Shown: piece after piece, positions 8,633-16,527 of the stretch
Position numbering within the stretch: position 1 is the stretch's first letter
Layout of the letters: each line of letters opens with the position of its first letter
Assembly (NCBI RefSeq): GCF_000381765.1
Contig: NZ_KB907077.1
Span: 1-64,000, forward strand
Source of the DNA: [Zimmermannella] faecalis ATCC 13722
Lineage (GTDB): Bacteria; Actinomycetota; Actinomycetes; Actinomycetales; Microbacteriaceae
DNA length: 64,000 nucleotides
Direction of reading: 5' to 3'
Translations under genes and position numbers: made by a program
Notes under the pieces: generated by a model
Told to the model about the DNA's origin: nothing
The model's database searches: none
What the model saw: only the letters and a program-made list of their open reading frames with translations

Positions 8633-9903
8633 ACCAGCGCACGACGTCGCGCCTCAGACACGGCATCGACGACCTCGTCGAGGCGATCAGGCCAGAGATG
8701 CCCGTACACGTCGAGCGTCATCGTCGCCGACTTGTGCCCGCACATCAGCTGGATCAGCTTCACGTCAGCGCCGGCCGCGATCGCGTTCGACACGGCCGTA
8801 TGCCGCAGCCCATGAATCGTGAACCCGTCGAGCCCAACCTCACGGATTGCTGGCGCCCACACGCGGTTGCGCCAATTCTTGTCATCGAGCGCTTCGCCTC
8901 GAGGTGATTTGAACACCCAGCCGACACGGTCCTTGCGTTCGGTCGCCTCGAGCAGCGCGACCACGTGGGCGGGCAGTGGCACGGTGCGGCGCTCCCAGCC
9001 CTTCGGTGGGCCGATTACCCGCTTCCCTGTCTTGTCGACCGTCCACGTGCTGCGAACCCGCACACGGCGCTTGTGCAGGTCGACGTCACGCCAATCCAGC
9101 GCGCACGCCTCATTGATGCGCAGCCCCGTATAGGCGAGGAACTGCACGAGCGTGTAGCTGACCTGGCCATCCGACTCGTTCACGGCGCGCTTCGGCCGCG
9201 GGATCGTCCTCACTGCGTCGGCGAGCAGCTCCACCTCGAGGTAGCTGAGCGCGGGCGTCTCATCGTCGCCATCGTCAGGCTGGGGGAGCTCGATACGGCG
9301 CAGCGGGTTCTCGGTGATCCAGCGCTGTTCGAGCGCCCACCTCATCGGGGAGCCGAATGCGATCCCGACAATGCCCTGCACGGTCTTCGGCGCGAGCCCG
9401 CCAACATTCCGGCGCTTCGCATCCTGCGAGATCGGCGCCGTGCCGCTCGTGAGCTCATCCACCCACGTCTCGACCGCTGCACGGTCGATCTGCCCGATCG
9501 GCATCGACCCCCATTTGGGTCGCACCCACCGGTCGAGGTCGCGCGTGTACCGCCAGATCGTCGACCCCTTCGCTTTCCGCTTCGACGCGAGCCAGAGCGT
9601 GGCGACGTCGTCGAACGTTTTGCCGGCGTTCTCGGGGGAGGTGTACCGGCCGACGCGGAGGTCTTCGTCGAGACTGGCCGCGTACTCGTCGGCAGCTGCC
9701 CTCGTCGCGTACGTGCGGGTGCGCTGCTTACCCTGCGGGTCGACCCAGCCAACCCGCCAACGGTTCCCCTTCCCGAACCGCGCGGTACGGAATTCGTCGG
9801 GCAGTGACTTGATCTTGCGCAGCTGCGCGGCGGTCGGCGCGACGCGCTCGCCGCCAATGATCGCGGTCTTGGTCCAGAGGTCAGTGACCCAAGATTTCGC
9901 CAT
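8602..9903 (-). CDS. int: Tyrosine site-specific integrase
   Basis: This protein of about 433 residues catalyses integration and excision between attP and the tRNA-Pro attB. The N-terminus carries an AP2/arm-binding-like segment (GNRWRVGWVDPQGKQRTRTY). A SAM-like core-binding domain follows (~residues 85-180), then the catalytic domain: Arg in TGLRINEA (~259), HGLRHT (~364), GHKSATMTLDVYGHL with the nucleophile Tyr ~399. ATG 9903 is chosen because AAAGG stands upstream; a TTG five codons earlier is weaker. It reads toward attL and ends in the proposed arm site. Confidence 0.95.
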   Translation of the reverse strand: MAKSWVTDLWTKTAIIGGERVAPTAAQLRKIKSLPDEFRTARFGKGNRWRVGWVDPQGKQRTRTYATRAAADEYAASLDEDLRVGRYTSPENAGKTFDDVATLWLASKRKAKGSTIWRYTRDLDRWVRPKWGSMPIGQIDRAAVETWVDELTSGTAPISQDAKRRNVGGLAPKTVQGIVGIAFGSPMRWALEQRWITENPLRRIELPQPDDGDDETPALSYLEVELLADAVRTIPRPKRAVNESDGQVSYTLVQFLAYTGLRINEACALDWRDVDLHKRRVRVRSTWTVDKTGKRVIGPPKGWERRTVPLPAHVVALLEATERKDRVGWVFKSPRGEALDDKNWRNRVWAPAIREVGLDGFTIHGLRHTAVSNAIAAGADVKLIQLMCGHKSATMTLDVYGHLWPDRLDEVVDAVSEARRRALVVPVRLVEDL

Positions 9904-9914
9904 GAGAGCGCCTT

Positions 9915-10325
9915 TCAAGCGGTCGCGCGCCAGAGCTGTTCGGCGCGACGGGAGTTAGTGGGGTTTGAGAACCAGGTGCGGAGCATGTGCGGCGTGACCT
10001 CGAGTTCGGTGCACCACCGTTCGGGATGGTCGGGGTAGACGAGGGCGCAGTCGACGACGGTGTCGACGGTGATCAACTGGCCGGCTGCCCAACGGTCGGC
10101 CTGCAGCTCGGTGTGCTCGTCCGAGTGTGAATGCTGATGGAACGCATGGCCGAGTTCGTGCGCGAGCGTGCAACGCTCCTGGATGGGCGTGAGCCCGTGG
10201 CGGAGGGTGATGAGGCGGCGGTCGCGATACCAGCGGCCGGCCTCGTCTTGGTGGCGCCAGCGGACACGAATGCGGTGCAGGTCGGCGTGCTCGAGTGGAT
10301 CCCACATGGGCCGAGTGTCGAGCAT
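9915..10325 (-). CDS. ImmA/IrrE-type metallopeptidase
   Basis: A protein of about 136 residues carries the zinc-protease motif HELGHAFHQH near residue 57 and a downstream acidic EHTELQADRWAAG segment supplying the third ligand. In the ImmA/IrrE family such proteases cleave phage or mobile-element repressors. The next gene upstream is the putative repressor, so that is the likely substrate. The start is uncertain. ATG 10325 lies just downstream of the repressor stop but has GGAGG too close. GTG 10364 would overlap the repressor gene. The order repressor, protease, integrase suggests one leftward operon. Confidence 0.85.
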   Translation of the reverse strand: MLDTRPMWDPLEHADLHRIRVRWRHQDEAGRWYRDRRLITLRHGLTPIQERCTLAHELGHAFHQHSHSDEHTELQADRWAAGQLITVDTVVDCALVYPDHPERWCTELEVTPHMLRTWFSNPTNSRRAEQLWRATA

Positions 10326-10335
10326 GCCTCCGACA

Positions 10336-10893
10336 TCAACGGCTGTCGTCGTCGAGCTCACCAATGCCCTGGTCGGTTTTCTCGGCCGCGTATGGCTGGT
10401 CTGCGATCTCGGCCTCTATGTCCTCCTCGACTGCGCGTAGGTGAGTTGGGCGGGTGTCGGGGATGAAGTCGTTTTCGATGCCGGCGGGGAAGGTGACGAC
10501 GTTGTCGTCGTCCTCGTCGTCCTCGTCGTGCGCGTCCGTCTCGTCTGCGGTCGCGATGAGCTGCTTGATGTCGAGGCTCTTCGGCTCGGGCGTCTCGATT
10601 GCGGGGAGCTGCTTGAGTTCTTCCGCGACGTGCTTCGCGAACTCTTCGTCGTGGACGATCTTGGCGATCCAGATCTCGGGCGACTGGCCGACGAACAGGC
10701 AGATGATCTCGATGTCGTTGAGTGAGAACGAGAACTTGCCATTGAGGCGCTCCCGTACGTACTTCTCCGAGCGGCCGAGGCGTCGCGCGAGGCCGCGCCC
10801 AGTGAGGCGCTCCTCCTTGAGCCAGGTGTAGCGGACAGCCGCGGTTACGAGGCGTGCAAAGTGGCCAGGGGCGTCCAGTGGCTGTTGATTCAT
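10336..10893 (-). CDS. Helix-turn-helix phage repressor candidate
   Basis: A 185-residue protein carries an N-terminal helix-turn-helix (LTGRGLARRLGRSEKYVRER, ~residues 28-47), then a helical segment and a very acidic D/E-rich middle and C-terminus. It is divergent from the Cro-like gene at 11038 across a region of regularly spaced half-sites, so it is the likely lysogeny repressor. ATG 10893 is chosen. A TAGCGT hexamer lies seven bases upstream on the same strand, and a GACGCA half-site (10915-10920) sits in the spacer of that promoter, suggesting autoregulation. There is no autoproteolysis domain. The ImmA/IrrE protease downstream may provide cleavage. Confidence 0.8.
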   Translation of the reverse strand: MNQQPLDAPGHFARLVTAAVRYTWLKEERLTGRGLARRLGRSEKYVRERLNGKFSFSLNDIEIICLFVGQSPEIWIAKIVHDEEFAKHVAEELKQLPAIETPEPKSLDIKQLIATADETDAHDEDDEDDDNVVTFPAGIENDFIPDTRPTHLRAVEEDIEAEIADQPYAAEKTDQGIGELDDDSR

Positions 10894-10900
10894 GGCGTAA

Positions 10901-11030
10901 ACGCTACCTTGTGAGACGCATTTTCCGCCATGTTGCGACGCAAATTTGCAGGTCAGCGACATAATGCGTCCTTCGGGTATACAAAATGCGTCCTTGCGGG
11001 CTTGACACTGCGTCTGTCAGGACGCAATAT
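10901..11030. promoter_or_regulatory. Lysogeny switch: divergent promoters and operator array
   Basis: Six TGCGTC/GACGCA half-sites lie at 10915, 10937, 10965, 10987, 11009 and 11021. The first two are 22 bp apart and the next three are 22 bp apart, and the last forms an inverted pair with the one at 11009. The rightward promoter is TTGACA (11002-11007), a 17-bp spacer and CAATAT (11025-11030); both last half-sites overlap it. A leftward -10 candidate TAGCGT covers 10901-10906. Binding at these sites would control both promoters. Confidence 0.8.
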
Positions 11031-11037
11031 GGTGACC

Positions 11038-11295
11038 ATGAGCACACCACACACCTCCCCGGCACGGCGGACTCAGCTGTCGCTGCTGGTGGCATCCAAT
11101 GTTCGAGCTGAGATGGCGCGGCAGCAGAAGGGCCTGTCTGACCTCGCTGAGATCCTGCACATCGGGTCCCGAGCTGCATCGGCTCGGCACAAGGGCGACC
11201 AGCCGTTCTCTCTCAACGAGATCGCAACGCTCGCGCCCTGGCTGGGCGTCACTGTCGACTATCTGTTCTCCGAGCCGGCTGCACTCGCTAGCTGA
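11038..11295 (+). CDS. Cro-like helix-turn-helix protein
   Basis: A small 85-residue DNA-binding protein has a helix-turn-helix of the form LSDLAEILHIGSRAASARHK and ends in the DYLFSEP motif common to phage Cro/CI-like regulators. It is the first gene of the rightward early operon. ATG 11038 lies seven bases after the -10 hexamer CAATAT, so the mRNA would be leaderless; an ATG three codons earlier overlaps the -10. A role as an anti-repressor or early regulator follows from its divergent position. Confidence 0.8.
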   Translation: MSTPHTSPARRTQLSLLVASNVRAEMARQQKGLSDLAEILHIGSRAASARHKGDQPFSLNEIATLAPWLGVTVDYLFSEPAALAS

Positions 11296-11353
11296 CAAGA
11301 AAGCCCCGCACCGCTGCAACGGCCGGGGCATGGAAGAGGAAGGAACCCTCAAC

Positions 11354-11479
11354 ATGTTCAGTATCCCATCCCGACTGCTCGAGCTATTCCGCCGAGCAAC
11401 AGAAGAGGTCAAGTCTGTCGAGGCGATCGACGGACTCGACACCCCCATCTTCTACGAGCTCCTGCGAGGCCGGCGATGA
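11354..11479 (+). CDS. Small hypothetical phage protein (41 aa)
   Basis: The peptide starts MFSIPSRLLELFRRATEEVK and has an amphipathic helix. GAGGAAGGA about ten bases upstream is a good ribosome binding site. The stop overlaps the start of the next gene (ATGA at 11476). Its place right after the Cro-like gene suggests an early role, but no family is recognised. A small GC-rich hairpin lies before it at 11304-11330. Confidence 0.55.
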   Translation: MFSIPSRLLELFRRATEEVKSVEAIDGLDTPIFYELLRGRR

Positions 11480-11589
11480 ACGCCCGCGACTGGTCTCGCC
11501 CGGAGACGCACCCGGAGCAGCTCGAGCGCCGCATCAACGAGGTCGGCATCGACGAAGCCCTCGGCCTCATCCCTTGGGTGTCGCGATGA
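11476..11589 (+). CDS. Small hypothetical phage protein (37 aa)
   Basis: It is joined to its neighbours by ATGA overlaps at both ends, which supports translational coupling. The sequence starts MNARDWSRPETHPEQLERRI and is charged and soluble. No family is recognised. Confidence 0.5.
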   Translation: MNARDWSRPETHPEQLERRINEVGIDEALGLIPWVSR

Positions 11590-11786
11590 TCGTCGACATC
11601 AGCACGGGCGAGTATCTCGATGAGCACGAGGCTGAGCGAGACGCCTTCACGTACGCCGGTGACACGGCAGCCAAGTTCTGGGCCGGCGCACTCTCTACCA
11701 CCGAGGCAGCGAAGGATGCCTGTCGGGCAGAACGCCAAGTCCACTTTCTCAACATTTGGGAATTGCCCGCGGTCTGCGGGTCCTAA
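11586..11786 (+). CDS. Small hypothetical phage protein (66 aa)
   Basis: The protein starts MIVDISTGEYLDEHEAERDA and is acidic and helical. Its start overlaps the previous stop as ATGATG. It is the last of a three-gene coupled set after the Cro-like gene. No function can be assigned. Confidence 0.55.
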   Translation: MIVDISTGEYLDEHEAERDAFTYAGDTAAKFWAGALSTTEAAKDACRAERQVHFLNIWELPAVCGS

Positions 11787-11841
11787 TCAAATTCATTCCG
11801 CCCATATCTGAATTGGGCATTAGCAGCTGAGGAGTTGCATC

Positions 11842-12078
11842 GTGGGAGTTATCCCAATGGAGCGACGTTTGTCGATTCCAGAAACAGAATCCGAGAACAC
11901 TCACGTCATTCTCGTGTCGCCCAAGACGTTGGCCGAGCTGCTCGACGTCGCCGTGACGACGCTGCAGGAATGGCGCGATCAGGGGTATGGCCCGCGCTGG
12001 TTCAAGCTTGGCCGACTCGTGCGCTACCGCCTCGACGAGGTGTGGTCGTGGGTCGAGAGTCTCGAGGCTGCATCGTGA
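11842..12078 (+). CDS. Excisionase/MerR-like helix-turn-helix protein
   Basis: This 78-residue protein has a winged-helix core: VSPKTLAELLDVAVTTLQEW, RDQGYGPRWFKLGRLVRYR and LDEVWSWVES. That pattern is the AlpA/excisionase-like domain found in phage directionality factors and small regulators. The GTG start at 11842 is supported by GAGGAG eight bases upstream. It is a candidate excisionase for the integrase, or else a regulator. The gene at 21014 is a second protein of similar type. Confidence 0.75.
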   Translation: MGVIPMERRLSIPETESENTHVILVSPKTLAELLDVAVTTLQEWRDQGYGPRWFKLGRLVRYRLDEVWSWVESLEAAS

Positions 12079-12230
12079 GGGCGCTCGTCGGCTGGGTGAT
12101 CGTGATCGCCCTCGCGTTGGTCGGGGTCGTGGGCCTCGGGCACACGCCGTCGAACTTCGCGTGCTCGCTGCTGCTGGTGCCTTGCGCCCTCTACGCGGCC
12201 GTCGCGCCGAACGGGGATGAGCCGCGATGA
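12075..12230 (+). CDS. Small membrane protein (51 aa)
   Basis: It begins at a GTG overlapping the previous stop (GTGA at 12075) and its own stop overlaps the RusA start. Two hydrophobic segments are seen: VGWVIVIALALVGVVGL and FACSLLLVPCALYAAV. It could be a small inner-membrane phage protein. The function is unknown. Confidence 0.6.
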   Translation: MRALVGWVIVIALALVGVVGLGHTPSNFACSLLLVPCALYAAVAPNGDEPR

Positions 12231-12652
12231 GCATCGACTTCACGGTCGAGGGCGTGCCCGCGCCGCAGGGCTCGAAGAACGCATTCGTCACACAGAAGCA
12301 GGGGGAGCGACCCCGGGCGGTGGTCGTCGACAAGAACCCGGACGCATTGAAGGCGTGGCGCGAACAAGTTCGAGTTGCAGCCCGCGCGACCGGCGCCCGC
12401 ATCGAACGCGGCGTGCCCGTCCGGGTCGATCTCATCTTCTGGATGCCGCGCGGCAAGACCGTCAAACGGGAGCTGCCAACGGTGAAGCCCGACCTCGACA
12501 AACTCACCCGCGCGATCGGCGATGCGCTCACGGATTCGTGGCTAATCGCCGATGACTCACAAATCGTCACCTCAACACAAACAAAGAAATACGCGACCGA
12601 AACAGAACCAGCAGGGGTTCGTATTCGCGTCACTCAATTGGAAGGAAATTAA
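12227..12652 (+). CDS. RusA-family Holliday junction resolvase
   Basis: This 141-residue enzyme resolves four-way junctions formed during phage recombination and replication. It starts with the family segment VEGVPAPQGSKNAF. The metal-binding PDLDKLTRAIGDALT stretch with its Asp residues follows, and then the DDSQIV motif. The length is normal for RusA. It belongs to the early recombination block with the nuclease at 13505 and the RecT-like protein at 14317. Confidence 0.92.
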   Translation: MSIDFTVEGVPAPQGSKNAFVTQKQGERPRAVVVDKNPDALKAWREQVRVAARATGARIERGVPVRVDLIFWMPRGKTVKRELPTVKPDLDKLTRAIGDALTDSWLIADDSQIVTSTQTKKYATETEPAGVRIRVTQLEGN

Positions 12653-12654
12653 CC

Positions 12655-13020
12655 ATGTCGAAAGAATTCCAGCTCTCGGGTCGACTTCCGAACAGCGAAC
12701 GCAATGGGCTCGAGGCACACGCTCGCGCGTTCCTCGATGTTGATGCGCCGGCGCCGTCGATCGTGATTGCTCGCATCGAGCGCAAGTCGCGGAAGGTCGA
12801 CGACGACACGGGCGATGTGTCGGCGCTCGCGAAGATCACGCACATCGAGGTCGTCGAGGAACCGGAGGAGCTGAACCACATCGAGGAGCTGCTGTCGGCA
12901 CTCGCAAATGCCCGCTCGGGTGACGAACCACTCCCGATGGTGGTGGAGCGTGAGGCGGATCTTGAGTCGCCTACGGATGGGTTCGCGGAGCTCGACGAGA
13001 CGTTCGGGGGTGACCTCTAA
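12655..13020 (+). CDS. Hypothetical phage protein (121 aa)
   Basis: This is a soluble acidic protein with a helical C-terminal half rich in Glu and Asp (HIEVVEEPEELNHIEELL). It starts two bases after the RusA stop and is coupled to the next gene through TAATG. GGAAGG precedes the start. Its position suggests a DNA-metabolism accessory role, but no family is recognised. Confidence 0.7.
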   Translation: MSKEFQLSGRLPNSERNGLEAHARAFLDVDAPAPSIVIARIERKSRKVDDDTGDVSALAKITHIEVVEEPEELNHIEELLSALANARSGDEPLPMVVEREADLESPTDGFAELDETFGGDL

Positions 13021-13508
13021 TGGCTGTCGACGAGATCTGGCGGCCAACGCATATCCGTGGTGACCGCTATGAGGTGAGCAACCTCGGGCGCGTTCGGTCG
13101 AACTGGTGCGGCGGTCGAATCCTGGTTCAGGCGGTCATTCCAGACGATGGCCACAAGACCGTCAAGTTTTTCTTCGACGGTAAGCAACGCAACGTGTACG
13201 TCCACCAGCTTGTGGCTAAGGCGTTTCTCGAGGAAACCGGCCCGCTCGTCCGGCATCTCAATGGTGACCCTGGCGACAACCGCGTCGCAAACCTCGCCTA
13301 CGGAACGAACTCAGACAACATGCTCGACGCCGTCAGGCACGGCACTCTCCCCAATACCGCGAAGACCCACTGCGTCCGTGGACATCAGCTGTCTGGCGAC
13401 AACATCTACGTCTATCCGCGAGGACGCAGCTGGGAGCGAGTTTGCAAGGAATGCAACCGGATCCGCACTGAGAAGTACAAGAACAAGAAGATGGGAGTCG
13501 CAGCGTGA
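13020..13508 (+). CDS. HNH endonuclease with NUMOD4-like N-terminus
   Basis: The 162-residue protein begins with the NUMOD4 pattern EIWRPTHIRGDRYEVSNLGR. An HNH core follows (VHQLVAKAFLEE, VRHLNGDPGDNRVANLAYGT). A C-terminal zinc knuckle is formed by CVRGH and CKEC. These are typical of free-standing homing-type endonucleases in phages. It interrupts the otherwise functional recombination block, so it may be a selfish insertion, yet both its edges overlap its neighbours neatly. Confidence 0.88.
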   Translation: MAVDEIWRPTHIRGDRYEVSNLGRVRSNWCGGRILVQAVIPDDGHKTVKFFFDGKQRNVYVHQLVAKAFLEETGPLVRHLNGDPGDNRVANLAYGTNSDNMLDAVRHGTLPNTAKTHCVRGHQLSGDNIYVYPRGRSWERVCKECNRIRTEKYKNKKMGVAA

Positions 13509-14320
13509 GCGCGAAAGAAAAGCCTCGGTTCAAGCGGCGGAATTTCGGCCGTGGGCACGGCTACCAGTACCTCGACGCCGAGGGGCAGTACCAGAAGATG
13601 GACGGCGTCACGACGCTGCTCAGCAATGGTCTGCCGAAGCCGGCGTTGATCAACTGGGCGGCGAACACCACCGCTGACTACGCGGTGAACAACTGGGATG
13701 AGCTGGCAGAGATGCCGATCGCGTCGCGACTCAAGACCCTCAAGGACGCCCGCTACGCGGATCGCGACGCTGCGGCAAAGCGAGGCACGGAAGTGCACGA
13801 CCTTGCGGAGCAGCTGGCGCACGGCGAGGACGTCGAGGTGCCGGACGAGATCCGCGGGCATGTCGAGTCGGCGGCCGCGTTCCTCGATGACTTCGAGGTC
13901 GAGCTGATCCTCTCCGAGACCCCGTGCTTCCACGAGAAGGCGCTGTACGGCGGCACGTTCGACCTGCTGCTGCGGTCGAAGAAGTTCCCGGGGAAGGTCA
14001 TCCTCGCGGACTGGAAGACGAACCGGTCGGGCATCTACCCGGAGACCGCGCTGCAGCTCACCGCGTACGCGAGGTCGACGCACTACGCGAAGGCCGATGG
14101 ATCCCTCGGGCTGACGGCGGATCTCGGCATCACGGATCTGTGGGCGATCTGGATCCGCAGCGACGGCTATGCGGTCTACCCGATGGAGTTCTCGCAGGCC
14201 ACCTGGCATGCGTTCGGGCATATCGCGCAGGTCGCGAAGACGGCGTCGAACCGTGACGTCGCAGACACATGGAAGAAGCCGGAGATCGTTGCTCCGTCGA
14301 GCAAGGAGGAAGCAGCATGA
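13505..14320 (+). CDS. PD-(D/E)XK exonuclease (Cas4/RecB-like)
   Basis: A 271-residue nuclease has the AAKRGTEVHDLAE motif, a downstream acidic GGTFDLLL and the DWKTN motif followed by ALQLTAYA. These are the signature elements of phage RecB/Cas4-like exonucleases. The RecT-like gene follows with an overlapping stop/start, so the two probably act as an exonuclease/annealase pair like RecE/RecT. GTG 13505 overlaps the previous stop. Confidence 0.85.
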   Translation: MSAKEKPRFKRRNFGRGHGYQYLDAEGQYQKMDGVTTLLSNGLPKPALINWAANTTADYAVNNWDELAEMPIASRLKTLKDARYADRDAAAKRGTEVHDLAEQLAHGEDVEVPDEIRGHVESAAAFLDDFEVELILSETPCFHEKALYGGTFDLLLRSKKFPGKVILADWKTNRSGIYPETALQLTAYARSTHYAKADGSLGLTADLGITDLWAIWIRSDGYAVYPMEFSQATWHAFGHIAQVAKTASNRDVADTWKKPEIVAPSSKEEAA

Positions 14321-15204
14321 GCGAGGAAATCATCGAGGTTGAGGCGTTCGACGAGGAGCAGGGCGCCGAGGTTGCCCGGCGTGACGATAACGGTGTGGCG
14401 CCGTCGCGAGACCAGGCGATCACTCGAGGGTCTGCAGCGCTGGTGCAGTTCGCCTCGGATCTTCGTCTGGCCTATAACGCGAGCCTGTCGCTGGTGAAGA
14501 CGAACTTCGTTCCGCAGTCGCTGCAGGGCCGGCCGGAGCAGGCGGCGGCGGCGATCGTCACGGGCCTCGAGCTGGGGCTGACGCCGATGGCGTCGCTGCG
14601 CTCGATTGACATCATTCAGGGCACTCCCGCTCTGCGCGCGAACACGCTCCGAGCGATCGCGCTCGCGAAGGGCCACGAGATCTGGGTCGAGGAGTCGACG
14701 TCGCAGCGCGCGGTCGTGAAGGGCAAGCGCCGCGGTACCGAGAACATCGAGACGGCCATGTGGGATATGGACCGTGCGAAGCAGATGAAGCTCACAGGCA
14801 AGGACAACTGGCAGAAGCAGCCGGCGGCGATGCTCGTGGCCCGTGCGACTTCGGAGCTGGTTCGCCGGATCGCTGCGGATGACGTTCTTGGTCTCTCGTA
14901 TGTGGCTGAGGAGTTGGAGGATGACGGCCCTGTGGAGTCGACGCCGGCGAAGCCTTCGACGCGGACGGTGTCGCGGAAACGGAAACCGCAGGAGGCCGTA
15001 GAAGCGCCCGAAAAGTCGGAGCCTAAACCCTCACCCGAACCCGTGGCGAAAGTGTCACAGAAGGCTGATGCGCAAGCGCCAGAGGGTGCCGAGCCGGTGA
15101 AGGACGAGCTTAAGCCGGTCGACGAGGTGCCGATGGTGCTCGACGAGGACGTGCCGCCGCTTGATGATGACGCGTTCCCGAATCTGCCGGAGGGCTTCAA
15201 CTAA
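14317..15204 (+). CDS. RecT-like single-strand annealing protein
   Basis: This is a 295-residue protein. Its core (FVPQSLQGRPEQAAAAIVTG, GLELGLTPMASLRSIDII, GTPALRANTLRAIALAKGHE) resembles the actinophage branch of RecT-type recombinases. A long Pro/Lys/Glu-rich linker follows, then an acidic tip (VPPLDDDAFPNLP) like the tail by which SSB recruits partners. ATG 14317 has AAGGAGGA upstream and overlaps the nuclease stop. The annealase role is inferred from the core and from pairing with the exonuclease. Confidence 0.75.
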   Translation: MSEEIIEVEAFDEEQGAEVARRDDNGVAPSRDQAITRGSAALVQFASDLRLAYNASLSLVKTNFVPQSLQGRPEQAAAAIVTGLELGLTPMASLRSIDIIQGTPALRANTLRAIALAKGHEIWVEESTSQRAVVKGKRRGTENIETAMWDMDRAKQMKLTGKDNWQKQPAAMLVARATSELVRRIAADDVLGLSYVAEELEDDGPVESTPAKPSTRTVSRKRKPQEAVEAPEKSEPKPSPEPVAKVSQKADAQAPEGAEPVKDELKPVDEVPMVLDEDVPPLDDDAFPNLPEGFN

Positions 15205-15548
15205 TGAACCCTGCGGATGTTGAGCAGCAGATCATGGCGCTCACGAGCGAGCTCGAGAAGGGTTCGCAGATCGTGTCGGAGCGTCAGGCGAAGGCGGAGC
15301 AGCTCGAGCGTGAGTACGACCGGGAGTTCGCGAAGGCGTATCTGGCTGCTGAGGGTCCGCAGGCCGAGAAGAAGTATCGCGCGGAGCTGGCGGTGGGCCA
15401 GCTCCGCGCGGACGCGGAGATCGCGCGCTTGGAGTTCACGCATGCGCAGCGGCATTACCGCGGTTTAGAGACTCGCCTGTCGGCGTGGCAGACGGTGGCG
15501 AAGAGCATCGCTGCTGCGTACGTGGGCACGACTGGAAGGGGCCGGTAA
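15204..15548 (+). CDS. Coiled-coil hypothetical phage protein (114 aa)
   Basis: Nearly the whole protein is heptad-like helix rich in Glu, Gln, Lys and Arg (SELEKGSQIVSERQAKAEQL). It is coupled to both neighbours by one-base TAATG overlaps. It could be an accessory factor for the recombinase upstream. No family is recognised. Confidence 0.7.
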   Translation: MNPADVEQQIMALTSELEKGSQIVSERQAKAEQLEREYDREFAKAYLAAEGPQAEKKYRAELAVGQLRADAEIARLEFTHAQRHYRGLETRLSAWQTVAKSIAAAYVGTTGRGR

Positions 15549-16129
15549 TGGCCAAGCAAAGGAAGATCCACCTCGAGGTGATCACTCGATTCGAGCAGGA
15601 ACGCGAACGGGCACGAAAGACTGCCGTGCACCTCGAGCAGGCGCTCGCGGCAGCCGAGTCGGATCTCGAGTTGGCGATGAAGAAGATCGAGGAACTCTCG
15701 AATGAGAACCGTCGAATCGACGACGCGCTGATCAAGACAGAGCTCAAGTCCGATGAGGAAGTTGGAACGCTCCGGCAGCAAGTCGAGTTCTGGCGGAACG
15801 AGGCGATGACGCGCAGCGAGCAGCTGCAGGCCGCGCAGAAGGAGCTTGAGAAGGCTCGAGCAGGCGACCTCGAAGGGAAGTTCGTTACGACGGTCGCCGA
15901 CCTCACGGTGAACCACATTGGCGCCGTCGTGAAGGTGCACATCGACAGCAAGTTCTGGATTATCGACAAGCTCGTCGCGCTCACGTTCCGGGAGGGCTAC
16001 GGCACGGTCGCCGACGTCGCGTTCGAGACCGCCGGCATCGGCGGTAATGGCGTTCGGAAGGGCTACGCGGTTGATCTGACGCAGGCGGCGGAGATCGTCG
16101 AGCCTGCGGTCGAGGAGTTGCCGTTCTGA
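15548..16129 (+). CDS. Coiled-coil hypothetical phage protein (193 aa)
   Basis: Residues ~10-110 form a long coiled coil. A compact C-terminal domain follows (VADLTVNHIGAVVKVHIDSK). ATG 15548 overlaps the stop of the previous gene (TAATG). Tandem location of two coiled-coil genes behind the RecT-like gene suggests a shared process, but I cannot name it. Confidence 0.7.
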   Translation: MAKQRKIHLEVITRFEQERERARKTAVHLEQALAAAESDLELAMKKIEELSNENRRIDDALIKTELKSDEEVGTLRQQVEFWRNEAMTRSEQLQAAQKELEKARAGDLEGKFVTTVADLTVNHIGAVVKVHIDSKFWIIDKLVALTFREGYGTVADVAFETAGIGGNGVRKGYAVDLTQAAEIVEPAVEELPF

Positions 16130-16527
16130 TGGCCGCGCCAACGAAATCGATGCGCGAGCTCGTGCTCGCACGTGATCACTACCGCTGCGCGGCATGTGGG
16201 CGGATGCGGCCCCTCGAGTTCCAACACCGCCAGGCGGTGGGCATGGGTGGCTCGCGGCTGCGGCCGGAGGCGTGGGAGGGGCTCACGCTGTGTCAGCCCT
16301 GCAACTCCCGAGCGGAGCGCGACATGCAGACGTCGGCGCTCAAGCACGGCTGGAAGGTCAGACGGTGGATCCCGCACGCGGGTGTTGTGCCGGTGTACTA
16401 CGCCTGGCGCGGGCAGTGGTGCGTGCTGGACCAGGGCGAGGCACTGCCAATCACAAACGAAGAGGCTGACGCGCTGATGGTGCAGGCGTACGGCGATGAA
16501 TACGAGGAATGGAGGGAAGCAGCATGA
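16129..16527 (+). CDS. HNH endonuclease
   Basis: The 132-residue protein has a classic HNH core: YRCAACGRMRPLEFQHRQAV followed by LTLCQPCNSRAE, giving two CxxC zinc pairs and the catalytic His region. It is coupled to both neighbours by overlaps. Such small HNH proteins are common in phage replication modules as nicking or homing enzymes. It is the second of three HNH genes in the prophage. Confidence 0.88.
   Translation: MAAPTKSMRELVLARDHYRCAACGRMRPLEFQHRQAVGMGGSRLRPEAWEGLTLCQPCNSRAERDMQTSALKHGWKVRRWIPHAGVVPVYYAWRGQWCVLDQGEALPITNEEADALMVQAYGDEYEEWREAA

Noticed and set aside
13020-16527. HNH genes as part of an intron or intein
   Set aside because: Flanking genes are complete with overlapping start/stop codons; no split host gene or splicing motif is seen.
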